Numbered from the stretch's first letter, positions 1 through 7,780 are shown. The stretch is 40,703 nucleotides of DNA from Pyrinomonadaceae bacterium (GCA_036277115.1 DASUNM010000030.1:1-40703); one strand, 5' to 3'. Translations and numbers: made by a program. The notes: a model not told the origin generated them from the letters alone.

Positions 1-141
1 GGACTCGGTCACGTTCGCGGCCAGCCACTCCCTGTTCGTCAACACGAACTTCGCCCCCGCCGTGGTGGAGACCGACCACGCCACGTGGCGTCGCCTGGCC
101 ATGGTCCGCTTCCCGTACACCTTCAGGAAGCGCCAGGAGGA
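1..141. repeat. Terminal duplication identical to 40563-40703
   Basis: Bases 1-141 are identical to the last 141 bases of the window (40563-40703). Joining the two copies keeps the primase/helicase reading frame open: 1547 nt from 39016 to 40562 plus 628 nt from the left edge gives 725 codons including the stop. The simplest reading is an assembler overlap on a circular or circularly permuted genome of about 40,562 bp. A true 141-bp terminal repeat inside a coding gene is less likely. Confidence 0.97.
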
Positions 142-628
142 CGTCACGGGGCCGCTGGACCGTCTCGGGGACGCGGGGCTCCGTGACCGCTGTACGACGC
201 GGGAGCGGCCCGCACAGGCGGCCCTGGCGTGGGCTGTGGCCGGGGCTGTGCGCTGGTACGAGAACGAGCGGGTCATGCCGGAGCTGCCGGAGCTGGTGCG
301 GGCCGACACGGACGCCTGGCGCCGCAAGGGCGACTTGCTCCTGGCGTTCATGGAAGAGCGGTTGGAGGCCGGCGCCGGGCACACGGCGACCACTGCGGAA
401 CTCCACCAGGCGTTCGGGGAATGGCTCACGCCCACGGAGCACAAGCCATGGTCACAGCGGTTGTTCGCGGACCGGTTCGGGGGTCATGACCGGGTGGTGG
501 CGCAGCACATCGAGCTGACGCGCGCAAAGGTGAACGGCTCGGTCAAGAGGTTCTGGACGGGTGTCCGGGTTAAGCCGAAAGAGGTGGAACAGTTCCAGTC
601 GCCCGGTAACAACCCATTCGGAAGTTGA
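2..628 (+). CDS. Helicase-primase, C-terminal part (continues from 39016-40703)
   Basis: This is the 3' portion of the D5-like helicase-primase whose 5' part lies at the right edge. The frame is open from base 2 and ends with TGA at 626-628. The first residues (the FVNTNF segment) are the sensor-like end of the superfamily 3 helicase core. The remaining roughly 180 residues are a basic, Trp/Arg-rich tail with the look of a winged-helix DNA-binding domain (KPWSQRLFADRFGGHDRVV). An internal GTG at 62 could be mistaken for a start, but the frame clearly continues upstream across the circular join. Confidence 0.93.
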   Translation, partial: DSVTFAASHSLFVNTNFAPAVVETDHATWRRLAMVRFPYTFRKRQEDVTGPLDRLGDAGLRDRCTTRERPAQAALAWAVAGAVRWYENERVMPELPELVRADTDAWRRKGDLLLAFMEERLEAGAGHTATTAELHQAFGEWLTPTEHKPWSQRLFADRFGGHDRVVAQHIELTRAKVNGSVKRFWTGVRVKPKEVEQFQSPGNNPFGS

Positions 629-733
629 AAGTTCAACGGTGACGCAGGTGACGGCAAGTTCCGATAGAACGGACCCTACGGCTTTACACAAGCCGTTTAT
701 CCGGAACTGACGTCACCTGCGTCACCGCGCAGG
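624..733. repeat. Nested inverted repeats, candidate replication origin
   Basis: A 16-bp arm GGTGACGCAGGTGACG (638-653) is matched perfectly in inverted orientation at 711-726. A second block follows inside it, AGTTCCG (657-663) against CGGAACT (702-708). Between them sits a third hairpin, ACGGCTT (678-684) with AAGCCGT (690-696). A palindrome GTTGAA/TTCAAC (624-637) overlaps the end of the primase gene, and CCTGCG/CGCAGG (716-721/728-733) offers an alternative fold. GTGAC/GTCAC occurs four times. The site lies exactly between helicase-primase and DNA polymerase. It may be an origin, an operator or a terminator; no T-tract follows, which weakens the terminator reading. Confidence 0.6.
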
Positions 734-787
734 TCAGACCATGATCACGTGTTTGATACCCGTCAGTAACCAGAACTGGAGGCGGAC

Positions 788-2521
788 ATGGACGACACAA
801 CACCGCAATACACCCCACTCGATATCGAAACGGGCAACGCCGAGGACCTCTACCGGCTGCCCCCGGACCCCTCGTACATCCGGCTGCTCGGGCTCGGTGA
901 CGAGGCGCGGCGACGCTGCGAGCCCGCGTGCTGGGTGATTCCCTCACAGCACCCGTGCGTCACCGTCAACGGCCACCTGTTCGACTTCCCCGCCCTGGAC
1001 CGGCACGCGGGGATCCCCGTGGAGCAGACCATCCCGTTCAGCCGGGACCTGCGCTATGCCGCGTTCCAGCACGACCCGCCCACCAGTTACCAGACCAAAT
1101 CCGGTCCCGGCTTCAAGCCCTACTCGATGGCGGCGCTCACCCAGCGGTACCTGGGAGAGGACACCAAGTCGGACGCGGGCAAGGAACTGGCCAAGGAGTA
1201 CGGCGGGTGGGACAAGATCGACCCGAGCGATCCGCGCTATGCCGAGTACCTGCGCTCAGACCTGGACAACACCCGGCGCCTGAACGGGGCGATCCCCTAC
1301 GACCCGTACGAGCAGCGGGAGGCGTGGGTGGCCACCATCACCGCACGGGCCACCCTGAACGGCTTCCGGGTCGACACAGCGGGTTTGACGGCCCGGGCGG
1401 CCTCCCTGGCCAAGCGCGGCGTGGACGGCCGCCAGATGCTCGCTGAGCGCTTCGGCTTCCCGCTCACCAACGAGGCGGGGAAGCCGGCGGCAGCACCCCA
1501 GCGCACCAAAGCGGGCAAGAGGGCGCTCGAGACGGCCCTGACGTCCTTCGGCTTCCCGCTGGACCGCTGGCCCCGGGGGGTGGACGGGAGCCTCTCCCTC
1601 TCGAAGGAGACGATGGCGTTCGCCCGGGACCATGCGGAGCGGGAGCACCCGGCCGCCCTCCCGGTGATCGAAGCCGTCCAGGACATGAACGGGATCAGGA
1701 ACTCGGCCGCCAATCTGCTCAGCCACGTCACGGACGGCCGGGCGTACTACACCTTCGAGCCGTTCCAGGCCACCGGCCGGTGGTCCAACGGGCTCTCCGT
1801 GCTGAAGAAAGGGTCCGAGGACTCCGAGCGCGCGTTCCTGCTGCCCGAGCCCGGCCACGTGCTCGTCTCCATCGACCTGGACCAGATCGACATCCGGGCG
1901 GCGGCGGCCCACGCTCAGGATCCCGCTCTCATCGCGCTGCTCAACGACCCGGACCGGGACATCCACACGGAGATCTCCACTCTGTCCGGCGTGGAGCGAA
2001 AGCTGGCCAAGACCCTGGACCTCGGGTGGCTGTACGGCCGCACGGTCAACGGGCTGGCCCAGACACCGGGGATGACACGGGAGGCCGCCGAGCGGGTCTC
2101 CGGGTTCATGGACACCAGCTACCCGGGCGTGCGCCGATGGCAGCGAGAGGTGCGTGAGCGTGGGGAGGCCGGCCTGTTGCTGGGCAACGGCTTCGGCCGC
2201 AACCTGCGGGTGGAGCCGGACCGGGCCTTCACCCAGGCCCCCGGCGCCGTGGGCCAGTCCACGACCCGGGACCTGGTGGCGGAGGGTCTGCTGGACCTGG
2301 CCCGGCGCGCGCCGGAGATGCTGCCCATGCTGCGCATGATCGTTCACGATGAGGTGGTGGCGTCGGTGCCGGTCAAGGACGCCGTGGAGTGCGCGCGGAT
2401 CCTTCAGTCGTGCATGTCCCGCATGTGGGCCCCGGCGGGTGCGAGTATTCCGGTGGCCATCACGGCCGGCCAGGGCAAGCCGTTCACGTTCGGGGACAAC
2501 TGGAACGCTCTGTACGCCTGA
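788..2521 (+). CDS. Family A DNA polymerase with 3'-5' exonuclease domain
   Basis: Replicative DNA polymerase of the Pol I/T7 type, 577 residues. The N-terminal exonuclease motifs are visible: DIE at residues 12-14 (Exo I), NGHLFD around 61-66 (Exo II) and YLRSDLDNT near 155-165 (Exo III). The polymerase core shows motif A (SIDLDQIDIRAAA, about 361-373), motif B (RKLAKTLDLGWLYG, about 403-416) and motif C (VHDEV, about 519-523). Motif A is slightly divergent from the usual DYSQIELR. The start at ATG 788 has GGAGG seven bases upstream. It is the first gene after the dyad-rich intergenic region and the helicase-primase, so these genes probably form the core replisome. Confidence 0.95.
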   Translation: MDDTTPQYTPLDIETGNAEDLYRLPPDPSYIRLLGLGDEARRRCEPACWVIPSQHPCVTVNGHLFDFPALDRHAGIPVEQTIPFSRDLRYAAFQHDPPTSYQTKSGPGFKPYSMAALTQRYLGEDTKSDAGKELAKEYGGWDKIDPSDPRYAEYLRSDLDNTRRLNGAIPYDPYEQREAWVATITARATLNGFRVDTAGLTARAASLAKRGVDGRQMLAERFGFPLTNEAGKPAAAPQRTKAGKRALETALTSFGFPLDRWPRGVDGSLSLSKETMAFARDHAEREHPAALPVIEAVQDMNGIRNSAANLLSHVTDGRAYYTFEPFQATGRWSNGLSVLKKGSEDSERAFLLPEPGHVLVSIDLDQIDIRAAAAHAQDPALIALLNDPDRDIHTEISTLSGVERKLAKTLDLGWLYGRTVNGLAQTPGMTREAAERVSGFMDTSYPGVRRWQREVRERGEAGLLLGNGFGRNLRVEPDRAFTQAPGAVGQSTTRDLVAEGLLDLARRAPEMLPMLRMIVHDEVVASVPVKDAVECARILQSCMSRMWAPAGASIPVAITAGQGKPFTFGDNWNALYA

Positions 2522-2566
2522 TCCCGTGGTAACGTGGACAGAGGAAGACACACAACGAGGAGAGAC

Positions 2567-2779
2567 ATGGGACTGAAGAGGGTCACGGCCCGTATCGAAG
2601 TCACGTACCCGGCGGACGACGCCCGGCCGCTGGAGGAACTGCGGGACGCGACCCTCGTCGCCGTGGGGGCCGCACTGCTGAGCCAGTACCACGAGACGGG
2701 GCCCGTGCTGGCCGCGTACACACACCTGAACGTGGCTGTGGACCCGGACGCGGAGCCCTCCCTGCCGGACGAGGAATGA
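2567..2779 (+). CDS. Small hypothetical protein, 70 aa
   Basis: Unrecognised 70-residue acidic protein (MGLKRVTARIEVTYPADD...). It has a beta-rich start, a short helix (LEELRDATLVAVGAALLSQY) and an acidic end. The ATG at 2567 is preceded by GAGGAGAG and is preferred over a GTG at 2534 in the same frame, which lacks a ribosome site. A TAACGT element just upstream (2530-2535) could be a -10 box, making this the head of a small operon through 4028. The stop overlaps the next start (ATGA). Confidence 0.75.
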   Translation: MGLKRVTARIEVTYPADDARPLEELRDATLVAVGAALLSQYHETGPVLAAYTHLNVAVDPDAEPSLPDEE

Positions 2780-2919
2780 ACACGCAATCAGGACCTCACG
2801 ACTGGTCACGTAAGGGGTGGCGGTGGTGGATCTGCCGTCACTGCTACCGGCCCCGCGCGCAACACCCTACTGGTTGGGTGACCGCACGCCCGTTGCACGA
2901 CAACGGGGGCGAGAGGTGA
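2776..2919 (+). CDS. Tiny Trp/Cys-rich protein, 47 aa
   Basis: Short gene fitted exactly between its neighbours. Its ATG (2776) overlaps the previous stop as ATGA and its own TGA (2917-2919) overlaps the GTG of the resolvase gene. The product carries WWICRHCYRPRAQHPTGW: a CxxC pair with nearby His, suggesting a small zinc-binding peptide, with a dense Trp cluster. Coupled overlaps on both sides argue that it is translated. Function unknown. Confidence 0.65.
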   Translation: MNTQSGPHDWSRKGWRWWICRHCYRPRAQHPTGWVTARPLHDNGGER

Positions 2920-3290
2920 ACAACGCGGCGCGTGGCACACGTGCGGAGAACGCGATCGTGGACGAACTCGGCTCGTACGGGTACGACGTCACCCGTAGCG
3001 CTGCCAGTAAGGGGGCGGCGGATCTCGTCGGCATCCACGACGGGGAAGTCATCCTGGTCCAGGTCAAGATCTGCCGGCCGGAGAAGAGCTACCAGCAACC
3101 GGCCCCGGCCGAGCGCCGGGAGCTGGTGCGCATCGCCGCCCGGTGCGGGGCCCTCCCGGTCGTCGCTCAGCGCCACCCCGGCGCCGGCTCCCGGCCGGGA
3201 CGTACCTCCTGGTGGCAGCTGACCGGAGCCGGGCCCGAGGACCGGCACAGCTGGATTCCCACGGGAAGCGTGAAGGAGGGGCCGTCGTGA
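2916..3290 (+). CDS. Hjc-type Holliday junction resolvase / PD-(D/E)XK nuclease
   Basis: Structure-specific endonuclease of 124 residues, expected to resolve branched replication and recombination DNA before packaging. The archaeal-Hjc-like signature is present near the N-terminus: G-TRAE-N...DELGSYGYDV-TRSAASKG-AADLVGIHDGEVILVQVK. The catalytic set is Glu of RAE, Asp of AADLVG, and the QVK pair. I chose GTG 2916, which overlaps the stop of the 47-aa gene and has GGGGGCGAGAG upstream. A longer version from GTG 2817 would run across that small gene. The 3' end overlaps the next start as GTGA. Confidence 0.82.
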   Translation: MNNAARGTRAENAIVDELGSYGYDVTRSAASKGAADLVGIHDGEVILVQVKICRPEKSYQQPAPAERRELVRIAARCGALPVVAQRHPGAGSRPGRTSWWQLTGAGPEDRHSWIPTGSVKEGPS

Positions 3291-3742
3291 AGGTGGTCGT
3301 GGCGGCGCCGACGCTGCGCCAGGCACAGCGGTTCGCCCTGGAAACCCGAGATCTGCTGAGGGAGGTGCCGAAGTTCGTCACGGAGCCGGAGAGGCTGCGC
3401 GGTCTCGGGCCCGAGACGATCGTGTTCTGGGTCACGGACATCGACGTGAACTGGAACCGGAAGGTCAGTGACGTGCTCCACTTCTCCGGAGCGCGTGTGC
3501 TGACCGGGACCCTGGACAACGCGAGCAGCACGACCGGATCGATGACGGGGGAAACGAGCCTGAGGAAGAGGACGACGATGGCAGCGAGTAACAACAACGG
3601 GACCTGGACCCTGGGGCACCAGGAGTACCAGCAACTCTTGGCGGATCAGAACCGGCTCAATGCTCTGGAGGCCGCCGGGGTCGACAACTGGGAGGGCTAC
3701 GGCAACGCGATGAGGGCCCTCCGGGAGGACGACGATGAATAA
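3287..3742 (+). CDS. Hypothetical protein, 151 aa, possibly two fused units
   Basis: The frame opens with GTG 3287 overlapping the resolvase stop and runs to 3742. The first 85 residues (VKVVVAAPTLRQAQRFALETRDLL..., FWVTDIDVNWN) look like an alpha/beta domain I do not recognise. After a low-complexity stretch there is an in-frame ATG at 3578 with GAGGAAGAGG upstream, starting a separate-looking 54-residue helical unit (MAASNNNGTW...). In a second frame, bases 3540-3589 encode a strongly acidic tail ending in TAA. An internal restart or an old frameshift fusion is therefore possible. High GC3 supports the frame reported here. Confidence 0.65.
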   Translation: MKVVVAAPTLRQAQRFALETRDLLREVPKFVTEPERLRGLGPETIVFWVTDIDVNWNRKVSDVLHFSGARVLTGTLDNASSTTGSMTGETSLRKRTTMAASNNNGTWTLGHQEYQQLLADQNRLNALEAAGVDNWEGYGNAMRALREDDDE

Positions 3743-4028
3743 CCGGATCACGACCCGCAGACAGTGCAACCACGTACTGCACCTGGTCCTGAGCATCATC
3801 ACGTTCGGCATGTGGCTCCCCGTGTGGGCCGTCGCCGCCGTGCTGGGGCGCCGGGAGACGGTGACCTGTCCGGGCGCGTACCCGCCGGCTCTGGTCCAGG
3901 GCGGCCCCCACGCGGTCCCGGCGCCCGTGCCCAACGCGGTGAACCCGTACAACGGGCACCGGTACTACGACCCTTCCCGGCCCCCGCTCACCTACCCGCC
4001 GGGCCACCCGGTGCATTACGGCCGGTAG
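3735..4028 (+). CDS. Small membrane protein, 97 aa
   Basis: One hydrophobic segment near residues 13-38 (LHLVLSIITFGMWLPVWAVAAVLG) is preceded by a basic N-terminus (MNNRITTRRQCNH). The tail is Pro/Tyr-rich. The pattern HxLHLxLSxxTxGxWxPVW is shared by many small actinobacterial and actinophage membrane proteins of unknown role. The gene overlaps the previous one by 8 bp and is the last before a strong hairpin. Involvement in membrane remodelling or superinfection exclusion is only a guess. Confidence 0.75.
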   Translation: MNNRITTRRQCNHVLHLVLSIITFGMWLPVWAVAAVLGRRETVTCPGAYPPALVQGGPHAVPAPVPNAVNPYNGHRYYDPSRPPLTYPPGHPVHYGR

Positions 4029-4041
4029 ACTGTGCCCTTGT

Positions 4042-4072
4042 CGGCCCCGCATCCCACCCGGATGCGGGGCCG
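4042..4072 (+). terminator. GC-rich hairpin terminator
   Basis: A 13-bp stem (CGGCCCCGCATCC with its complement) around a CACCC loop lies 14 bases after the stop at 4028, ahead of the endolysin gene. It is followed by a GTTTACC stretch rather than a long T-run, as is usual in high-GC actinophages. Confidence 0.8.
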
Positions 4073-4110
4073 GAGTCGTTTACCCTGTACACGACGACAG
4101 GGAGACAGAC

Positions 4111-4920
4111 ATGGGCACAGGACCCCAGAAATACCCGGGCGCATCGCTCACGCACTGGTACCAGGACACGTACCCCGGCTCGGTCATGGACACCAATACG
4201 GTCCTGTGGCACAGCACGGAGGGGCGCACGCTGCCCTCGTACGGCGGCGGAGCGTCGGCCCCGAACCTCACCGCGTTGCCGGACTTCGGAGCCCGCCGGC
4301 TGCGCTGGTTCCAGCACTTCGACGTGGACCGGTCGGCCCGCGCGCTGGTGAACGAGGACGGGGGCGTCCAGACGAACACGCTCAATGTGTGCCAGGTGGA
4401 GATCGTCGGCACGTGCGACCCGGCCACCAGCGCCAAGTGGGGCGGCTCGGGTCTGTACACGCCGAACCTGCCGGACTGGGCGGTACGGGACCTGGCCGAG
4501 TTCGCGAAGTGGATGCACGAGCACCACGGGGTGCCGCTCACCTCGGACGTGACGTTCAAGCCGTACCCGGCCTCGTACGGATCGTCCAACGGCGTGCGCA
4601 TGTCTCAGGCGAAGTGGAACGGCTACGCGGGGCACTGCGGGCACCAGCACGCGCCCGAGAATCTGCACGGCGACCCCGGCGCCCTTCCCATGCGTGCCAT
4701 CCTGGACCGAGCGAAGGGAGCCATCGTGACCGAGCCGGTACCGGGGCTGAACACGGAGCCCGTCAAGCCGAATGCCTATCGCGAGGTGCTGGAGACGGAC
4801 GCCATTCCGGCGCCCCGCAACCACCCGGACTACGCCACGCACAAGTTCTGGACCGGGGAGAGTTACCTGAGGTTCATCGCCGAGAAGCTGATCGACCTGG
4901 AAAAGAGGTCCGGCTCATGA
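4111..4920 (+). CDS. Endolysin, N-acetylmuramoyl-L-alanine amidase
   Basis: Cell-wall lytic enzyme of 269 residues with an amidase_2/PGRP-type domain. Landmarks are VLWHSTEG (zinc His about 34), NVCQVEIVG (about 92-100) and the closing GHCGHQHAPENLHGDPG (about 174-190), which supplies the second His and the Asp. The C-terminal 70 residues are a linker ending in a repeat-poor FWTGESYLRFIAEKLIDLEKR motif, often seen as a short cell-wall-association or oligomerisation tail. The ATG at 4111 has AGGGAGAC upstream. The stop overlaps the holin candidate start (ATGA). Confidence 0.92.
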   Translation: MGTGPQKYPGASLTHWYQDTYPGSVMDTNTVLWHSTEGRTLPSYGGGASAPNLTALPDFGARRLRWFQHFDVDRSARALVNEDGGVQTNTLNVCQVEIVGTCDPATSAKWGGSGLYTPNLPDWAVRDLAEFAKWMHEHHGVPLTSDVTFKPYPASYGSSNGVRMSQAKWNGYAGHCGHQHAPENLHGDPGALPMRAILDRAKGAIVTEPVPGLNTEPVKPNAYREVLETDAIPAPRNHPDYATHKFWTGESYLRFIAEKLIDLEKRSGS

Positions 4921-5168
4921 GCGACAACGACACGCTGCGAGACATCGTGCTGCGGATGGAGGGGTCCATGAACACGGGCTTCGCCACCGTTCAGGGCGAG
5001 ATCAACCTGCTGCGCCGGGACGACACGGCGATGAGCAGCACCGTGGGCCAGCTCGTCACCGACGTGGCGGAGCTGAAGGCGCGCCGCTGGCCCCTGCCGG
5101 TCATCGGAGGTCTGGTGAGCGTCGCTGCTCTCAGTATGTCCGCATTCACCCTGGTCCGGGGAGGTTGA
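4917..5168 (+). CDS. Putative holin (coiled coil plus C-terminal membrane segment)
   Basis: 83 residues: an amphipathic heptad region (about 5-55, RDIVLRMEGSMNTGF...VAELKARR) followed by one transmembrane helix (PLPVIGGLVSVAALSMSAFTLV) near the C-terminus. The layout is typical of small actinophage holins or lysis accessory proteins. Its start overlaps the endolysin stop, which supports a lysis role. The sequence alone does not prove pore formation. Confidence 0.7.
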   Translation: MSDNDTLRDIVLRMEGSMNTGFATVQGEINLLRRDDTAMSSTVGQLVTDVAELKARRWPLPVIGGLVSVAALSMSAFTLVRGG

Positions 5169-5172
5169 TCCC

Positions 5173-5643
5173 ATGGCGGAACTGGATCCCTGGGACCGCC
5201 AACCGGGCGAGACGTCCAAGGCCTACGAAGCGTTCTCCATATACCGTGATATGGGGGCACAACGGACTGTAAGACGCGTAGCGCAACACCTGAACAAAAG
5301 TCAGCAGCTGATCAACGGCTGGTCTGGCAAGAACAACTGGGTGGCGCGCGCGGCTGCGTTCGACTCCATTCCGGGCAGAGCGATGGCCGAGGCCTACGCG
5401 GACATGGCCGCCGATATCGCGGCGCAGCACCGGGAACTGAGCGACAAGCTCATGGCCAAGCTGAGCCGGAACCTGGACCTGCTGCCGGACGGGGCCGACC
5501 CCACCATCCGCTGGTCCACGGCCCACGGCGCCGCGCGTCAGGGCCATGCCCTGGCCACCGATCTGGTCAAGCCCGAGTCCAAGGCGAACGACGAGATCAA
5601 CAAGGCCATCGAGAACCTGCTGAACAAGCTCGCGGGGGAGTGA
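5173..5643 (+). CDS. Terminase small subunit
   Basis: 156-residue DNA-recognition subunit of the packaging motor. A helix-turn-helix lies at about residues 32-58 (TVRRVAQHLNKSQQLINGWSGKNNW), followed by a long alpha-helical oligomerisation region (AEAYADMAADIAAQHRELSDKLMAKLSRNLDLL). It sits two genes ahead of the large terminase, as expected. The reported start is ATG 5173. Confidence 0.85.
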   Translation: MAELDPWDRQPGETSKAYEAFSIYRDMGAQRTVRRVAQHLNKSQQLINGWSGKNNWVARAAAFDSIPGRAMAEAYADMAADIAAQHRELSDKLMAKLSRNLDLLPDGADPTIRWSTAHGAARQGHALATDLVKPESKANDEINKAIENLLNKLAGE

Positions 5644-5646
5644 GCC

Positions 5647-5901
5647 ATGGACGGTGCCTATGTGCAGTGCCCGGCCACGCATCCCGAGACAGGGCAGCAG
5701 TGCGTGAAACTGGCCAACACGCATCACGAACACATGTCCAGTCAGGCGCGTGATGTGCACTGTAAACGCTGGTACGACAAGGCAAACGTTCTGTTCGCGT
5801 GCGGCTCCGACAACGACGGCTACCCCACGTGCCAGGGGGACAGGAGTACCTGCGGGCGTGGCTACTCGTGCCCAGAACTGGACAAGCCAGGTGTTACATG
5901 A
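5647..5901 (+). CDS. Cys/His-rich small protein between terminase genes
   Basis: 84 residues with eight Cys and five His, including CPATHPETGQQCVKLANTHHEH and later C-x8-C spacing (FACGSDNDGYPTCQGDRSTC). It probably folds around zinc. A Cys/His-rich small protein between TerS and TerL could be an HNH-derived or packaging accessory factor, but HNH catalytic residues are not evident. It overlaps the start of terL by 4 bp. Confidence 0.7.
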   Translation: MDGAYVQCPATHPETGQQCVKLANTHHEHMSSQARDVHCKRWYDKANVLFACGSDNDGYPTCQGDRSTCGRGYSCPELDKPGVT

Positions 5902-7472
5902 GCACGGCCCCGCTCCTGCCCCCGGACTGGCAGACGTGGCCCGAAAAGCAGCGCGCGGAACTGCTCACCCGCCTTCAGACCCTGGCGCAGGAGCGGGACG
6001 CGGGGAAGGTCCCGTGGCTGTGCACGGTCCCCGGGTGCGACGGCCTGCCCCACAAGGGGCGCATGGGCCCGCACGCGCGAGCGGACCAGCGGCCCCCGGA
6101 CGGGGACGAGTGGGACCAGTGGGTGGCTCTCGCCGGCCGTGGGTGGGGCAAGACCCGCACCGGGGCCGAGTGGGCCATCGCTCAGGCACGCGTGTACGAC
6201 CGTGGCGCTCTCGTCGGGCCCACGGCCGGTGACGCGCGTGACGTTCTCGTTGAGGGCGAGAGCGGCATCATGGCGTGCGCCCCCACGGCGTTCCGGCCCG
6301 TGTACGAGCCCAGCAAGCGGCGCCTGACGTACCCCAACGGGGCGCAGCAAGCGGTGTACTCGGCCGATGAGCCGGACCGTCTGCGCGGCCCCCAGCACCA
6401 CTACGCGTGGGCAGACGAGCTGGCAGCGTGGAAGCGCTTGCAGTACGCGTGGGACATGCTGATGATGGGTCTTAGGCTCGGTGACCACCCCCGCGTCTGC
6501 GTGACCACCACCCCCCGCCCGCTTCCGCTGATCAAGGAACTGGTCAAGAGCGACCGCAGCGTTGTGGTGCGCGGCTCCACGTACGACAACCTGCACAACC
6601 TGGCCCCCACGTTCCGGCGCACGGTCCTGGACCGTTACGCGGGCACCGTGCTCGGGCGCCAGGAACTGGACGCCGAGATCCTGGAAGATCTTCCCGGCGC
6701 CCTGGTACGGCGCGCCTCCATCGAGAGCGCGCGCGTGGACGAGGCACCGGACCTGGCAACCAAGGTTGTGGCCGTCGACCCGGCCGGCACCGGCACGGGC
6801 GACGAAGCGGGAGTGATCGTGGCCGGGCTCGGTTCCCTGGTCAAGGACGTGTACATCCTGGCCGACTACTCGGCACAGATGAGCGCGCGTCAGACCGGTC
6901 TCACTGTCTGGGAAGCGTTCTACGAACACGAGGCGGACTACGTGGTGTACGAGGACAACTTCGGCAAGCAGTGGCTGAGGGACGGGCTCATCGACGCGTA
7001 CGCGGACTATCACAACCTGGACACGGAGCAGCGCCGCGCGCTGCGTGAGGGGTCCGAGGACAAGCCCGAGGACCTGGTCATCGAGGAGGAAGACGAGAAT
7101 GGGGAGCCGATTGAAGCCAAGGTGATCGTGTCCCCGTTCACCATCCTGCGCAAGGTCACGGCGCAGCACGGCAAGGTGCTCCGTGCTCAGCCCGTGGCCA
7201 TGCGCTACGAACAGGGGCGCGTGCACCACGTCGGCACGTTCCCAGAGCTGGAGGACCAGGAGACGACCTGGAACCCCCACGAGACGCCCAACGAGTCCCC
7301 GGACCGGGTGGACGCGCTTGTCCACGGGGCCACGTACCTGATGAAACTGGAACGCGGGCGCGGTCGCATGTCCTCTCCCCACGGGGCCGGCGTCGGGCGC
7401 GCGGCCGGGATCGCTCGCACCACAGCCATGGTGCGGCCCCCGCAGACCATGATCCGGAGGCACACCGCATGA
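5898..7472 (+). CDS. Terminase large subunit
   Basis: 524-residue packaging ATPase/nuclease. Walker A is ALAGRGWGKTRTGAEW (about 77-92), Walker B is HYAWADE (about 165-171), and the coupling region VCVTTTPRPLP follows. The RNase H-like nuclease opens with VAVDPAGTGTGDEAG (about 291-305) and continues with VVYEDNFG and DRVDALVHG. An N-terminal CTVPGCDGLPHKGRMGPHARADQ insert may bind zinc. The domain order is that of headful-type TerL proteins. ATG 5898 overlaps the preceding gene and is preferred over an upstream in-frame ATG at 5799, which would lie inside it. Confidence 0.95.
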   Translation: MSTAPLLPPDWQTWPEKQRAELLTRLQTLAQERDAGKVPWLCTVPGCDGLPHKGRMGPHARADQRPPDGDEWDQWVALAGRGWGKTRTGAEWAIAQARVYDRGALVGPTAGDARDVLVEGESGIMACAPTAFRPVYEPSKRRLTYPNGAQQAVYSADEPDRLRGPQHHYAWADELAAWKRLQYAWDMLMMGLRLGDHPRVCVTTTPRPLPLIKELVKSDRSVVVRGSTYDNLHNLAPTFRRTVLDRYAGTVLGRQELDAEILEDLPGALVRRASIESARVDEAPDLATKVVAVDPAGTGTGDEAGVIVAGLGSLVKDVYILADYSAQMSARQTGLTVWEAFYEHEADYVVYEDNFGKQWLRDGLIDAYADYHNLDTEQRRALREGSEDKPEDLVIEEEDENGEPIEAKVIVSPFTILRKVTAQHGKVLRAQPVAMRYEQGRVHHVGTFPELEDQETTWNPHETPNESPDRVDALVHGATYLMKLERGRGRMSSPHGAGVGRAAGIARTTAMVRPPQTMIRRHTA

Positions 7473-7780
7473 CCCTTTCTTTCGTGATCATGACGCTGGC
7501 CGTTGCCCGCCTCACGCGCCTGATCACCACCGACGTGCTCTTCGAGGTACCGCGTGGCTGGTTCGTGCGCAAACTCATCGAGCATGACGGGCCGCCGAGC
7601 GAGATCCGGGCCAAGCTCGCCTACCTGATCGTCTGCGACTGGTGTGCCAGCGTGTACGTGGGCGCGGTGGGAGCGGGCGCATGGTACGCGTGGCATGGGA
7701 CCATGCCGTTTATGGTCATCACCGCTGCACTCGCAGCCTCGTACGTCACGGGATTCCTGACGTCGGTCACGGAGGAGTAG
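7469..7780 (+). CDS. DUF1360-type membrane protein
   Basis: 103 residues with membrane segments at the N-terminus, around residues 50-75 and near the C-terminus, plus the CDWCASVYVGA motif typical of the DUF1360 family found in phages and Gram-positive bacteria. It overlaps the TerL stop (ATGA) and precedes the portal. The role of the family is unknown. Confidence 0.8.
   Translation: MTLSFVIMTLAVARLTRLITTDVLFEVPRGWFVRKLIEHDGPPSEIRAKLAYLIVCDWCASVYVGAVGAGAWYAWHGTMPFMVITAALAASYVTGFLTSVTEE

Noticed and set aside
1..141. Physical direct terminal repeats
   Set aside because: The repeat lies inside an essential gene that is continuous only when the copies are merged; an assembly overlap explains it better.
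740..760. A fourth parS-like site around the CACGTG at 745
   Set aside because: Only the central CACGTG and one side are similar; the GTTTCACGTGAAAC core is not present.
1256..2809. A 517-codon open frame on the minus strand opposite the DNA polymerase
   Set aside because: It lies antisense to a gene with clear polymerase motifs. Its composition is the Arg/Gly/His/Pro-rich product typical of the antisense frame of GC-rich genes, and it has no ribosome site.
3735..4028. T4 Imm-type superinfection immunity protein
   Set aside because: The single WLPVW-containing membrane segment does not match the two-helix Imm pattern; left as an unassigned membrane protein.
5862..7463. A 533-codon minus-strand frame opposite the large terminase
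   Set aside because: Shadow frame of a gene with intact Walker and nuclease motifs; no recognisable domain.
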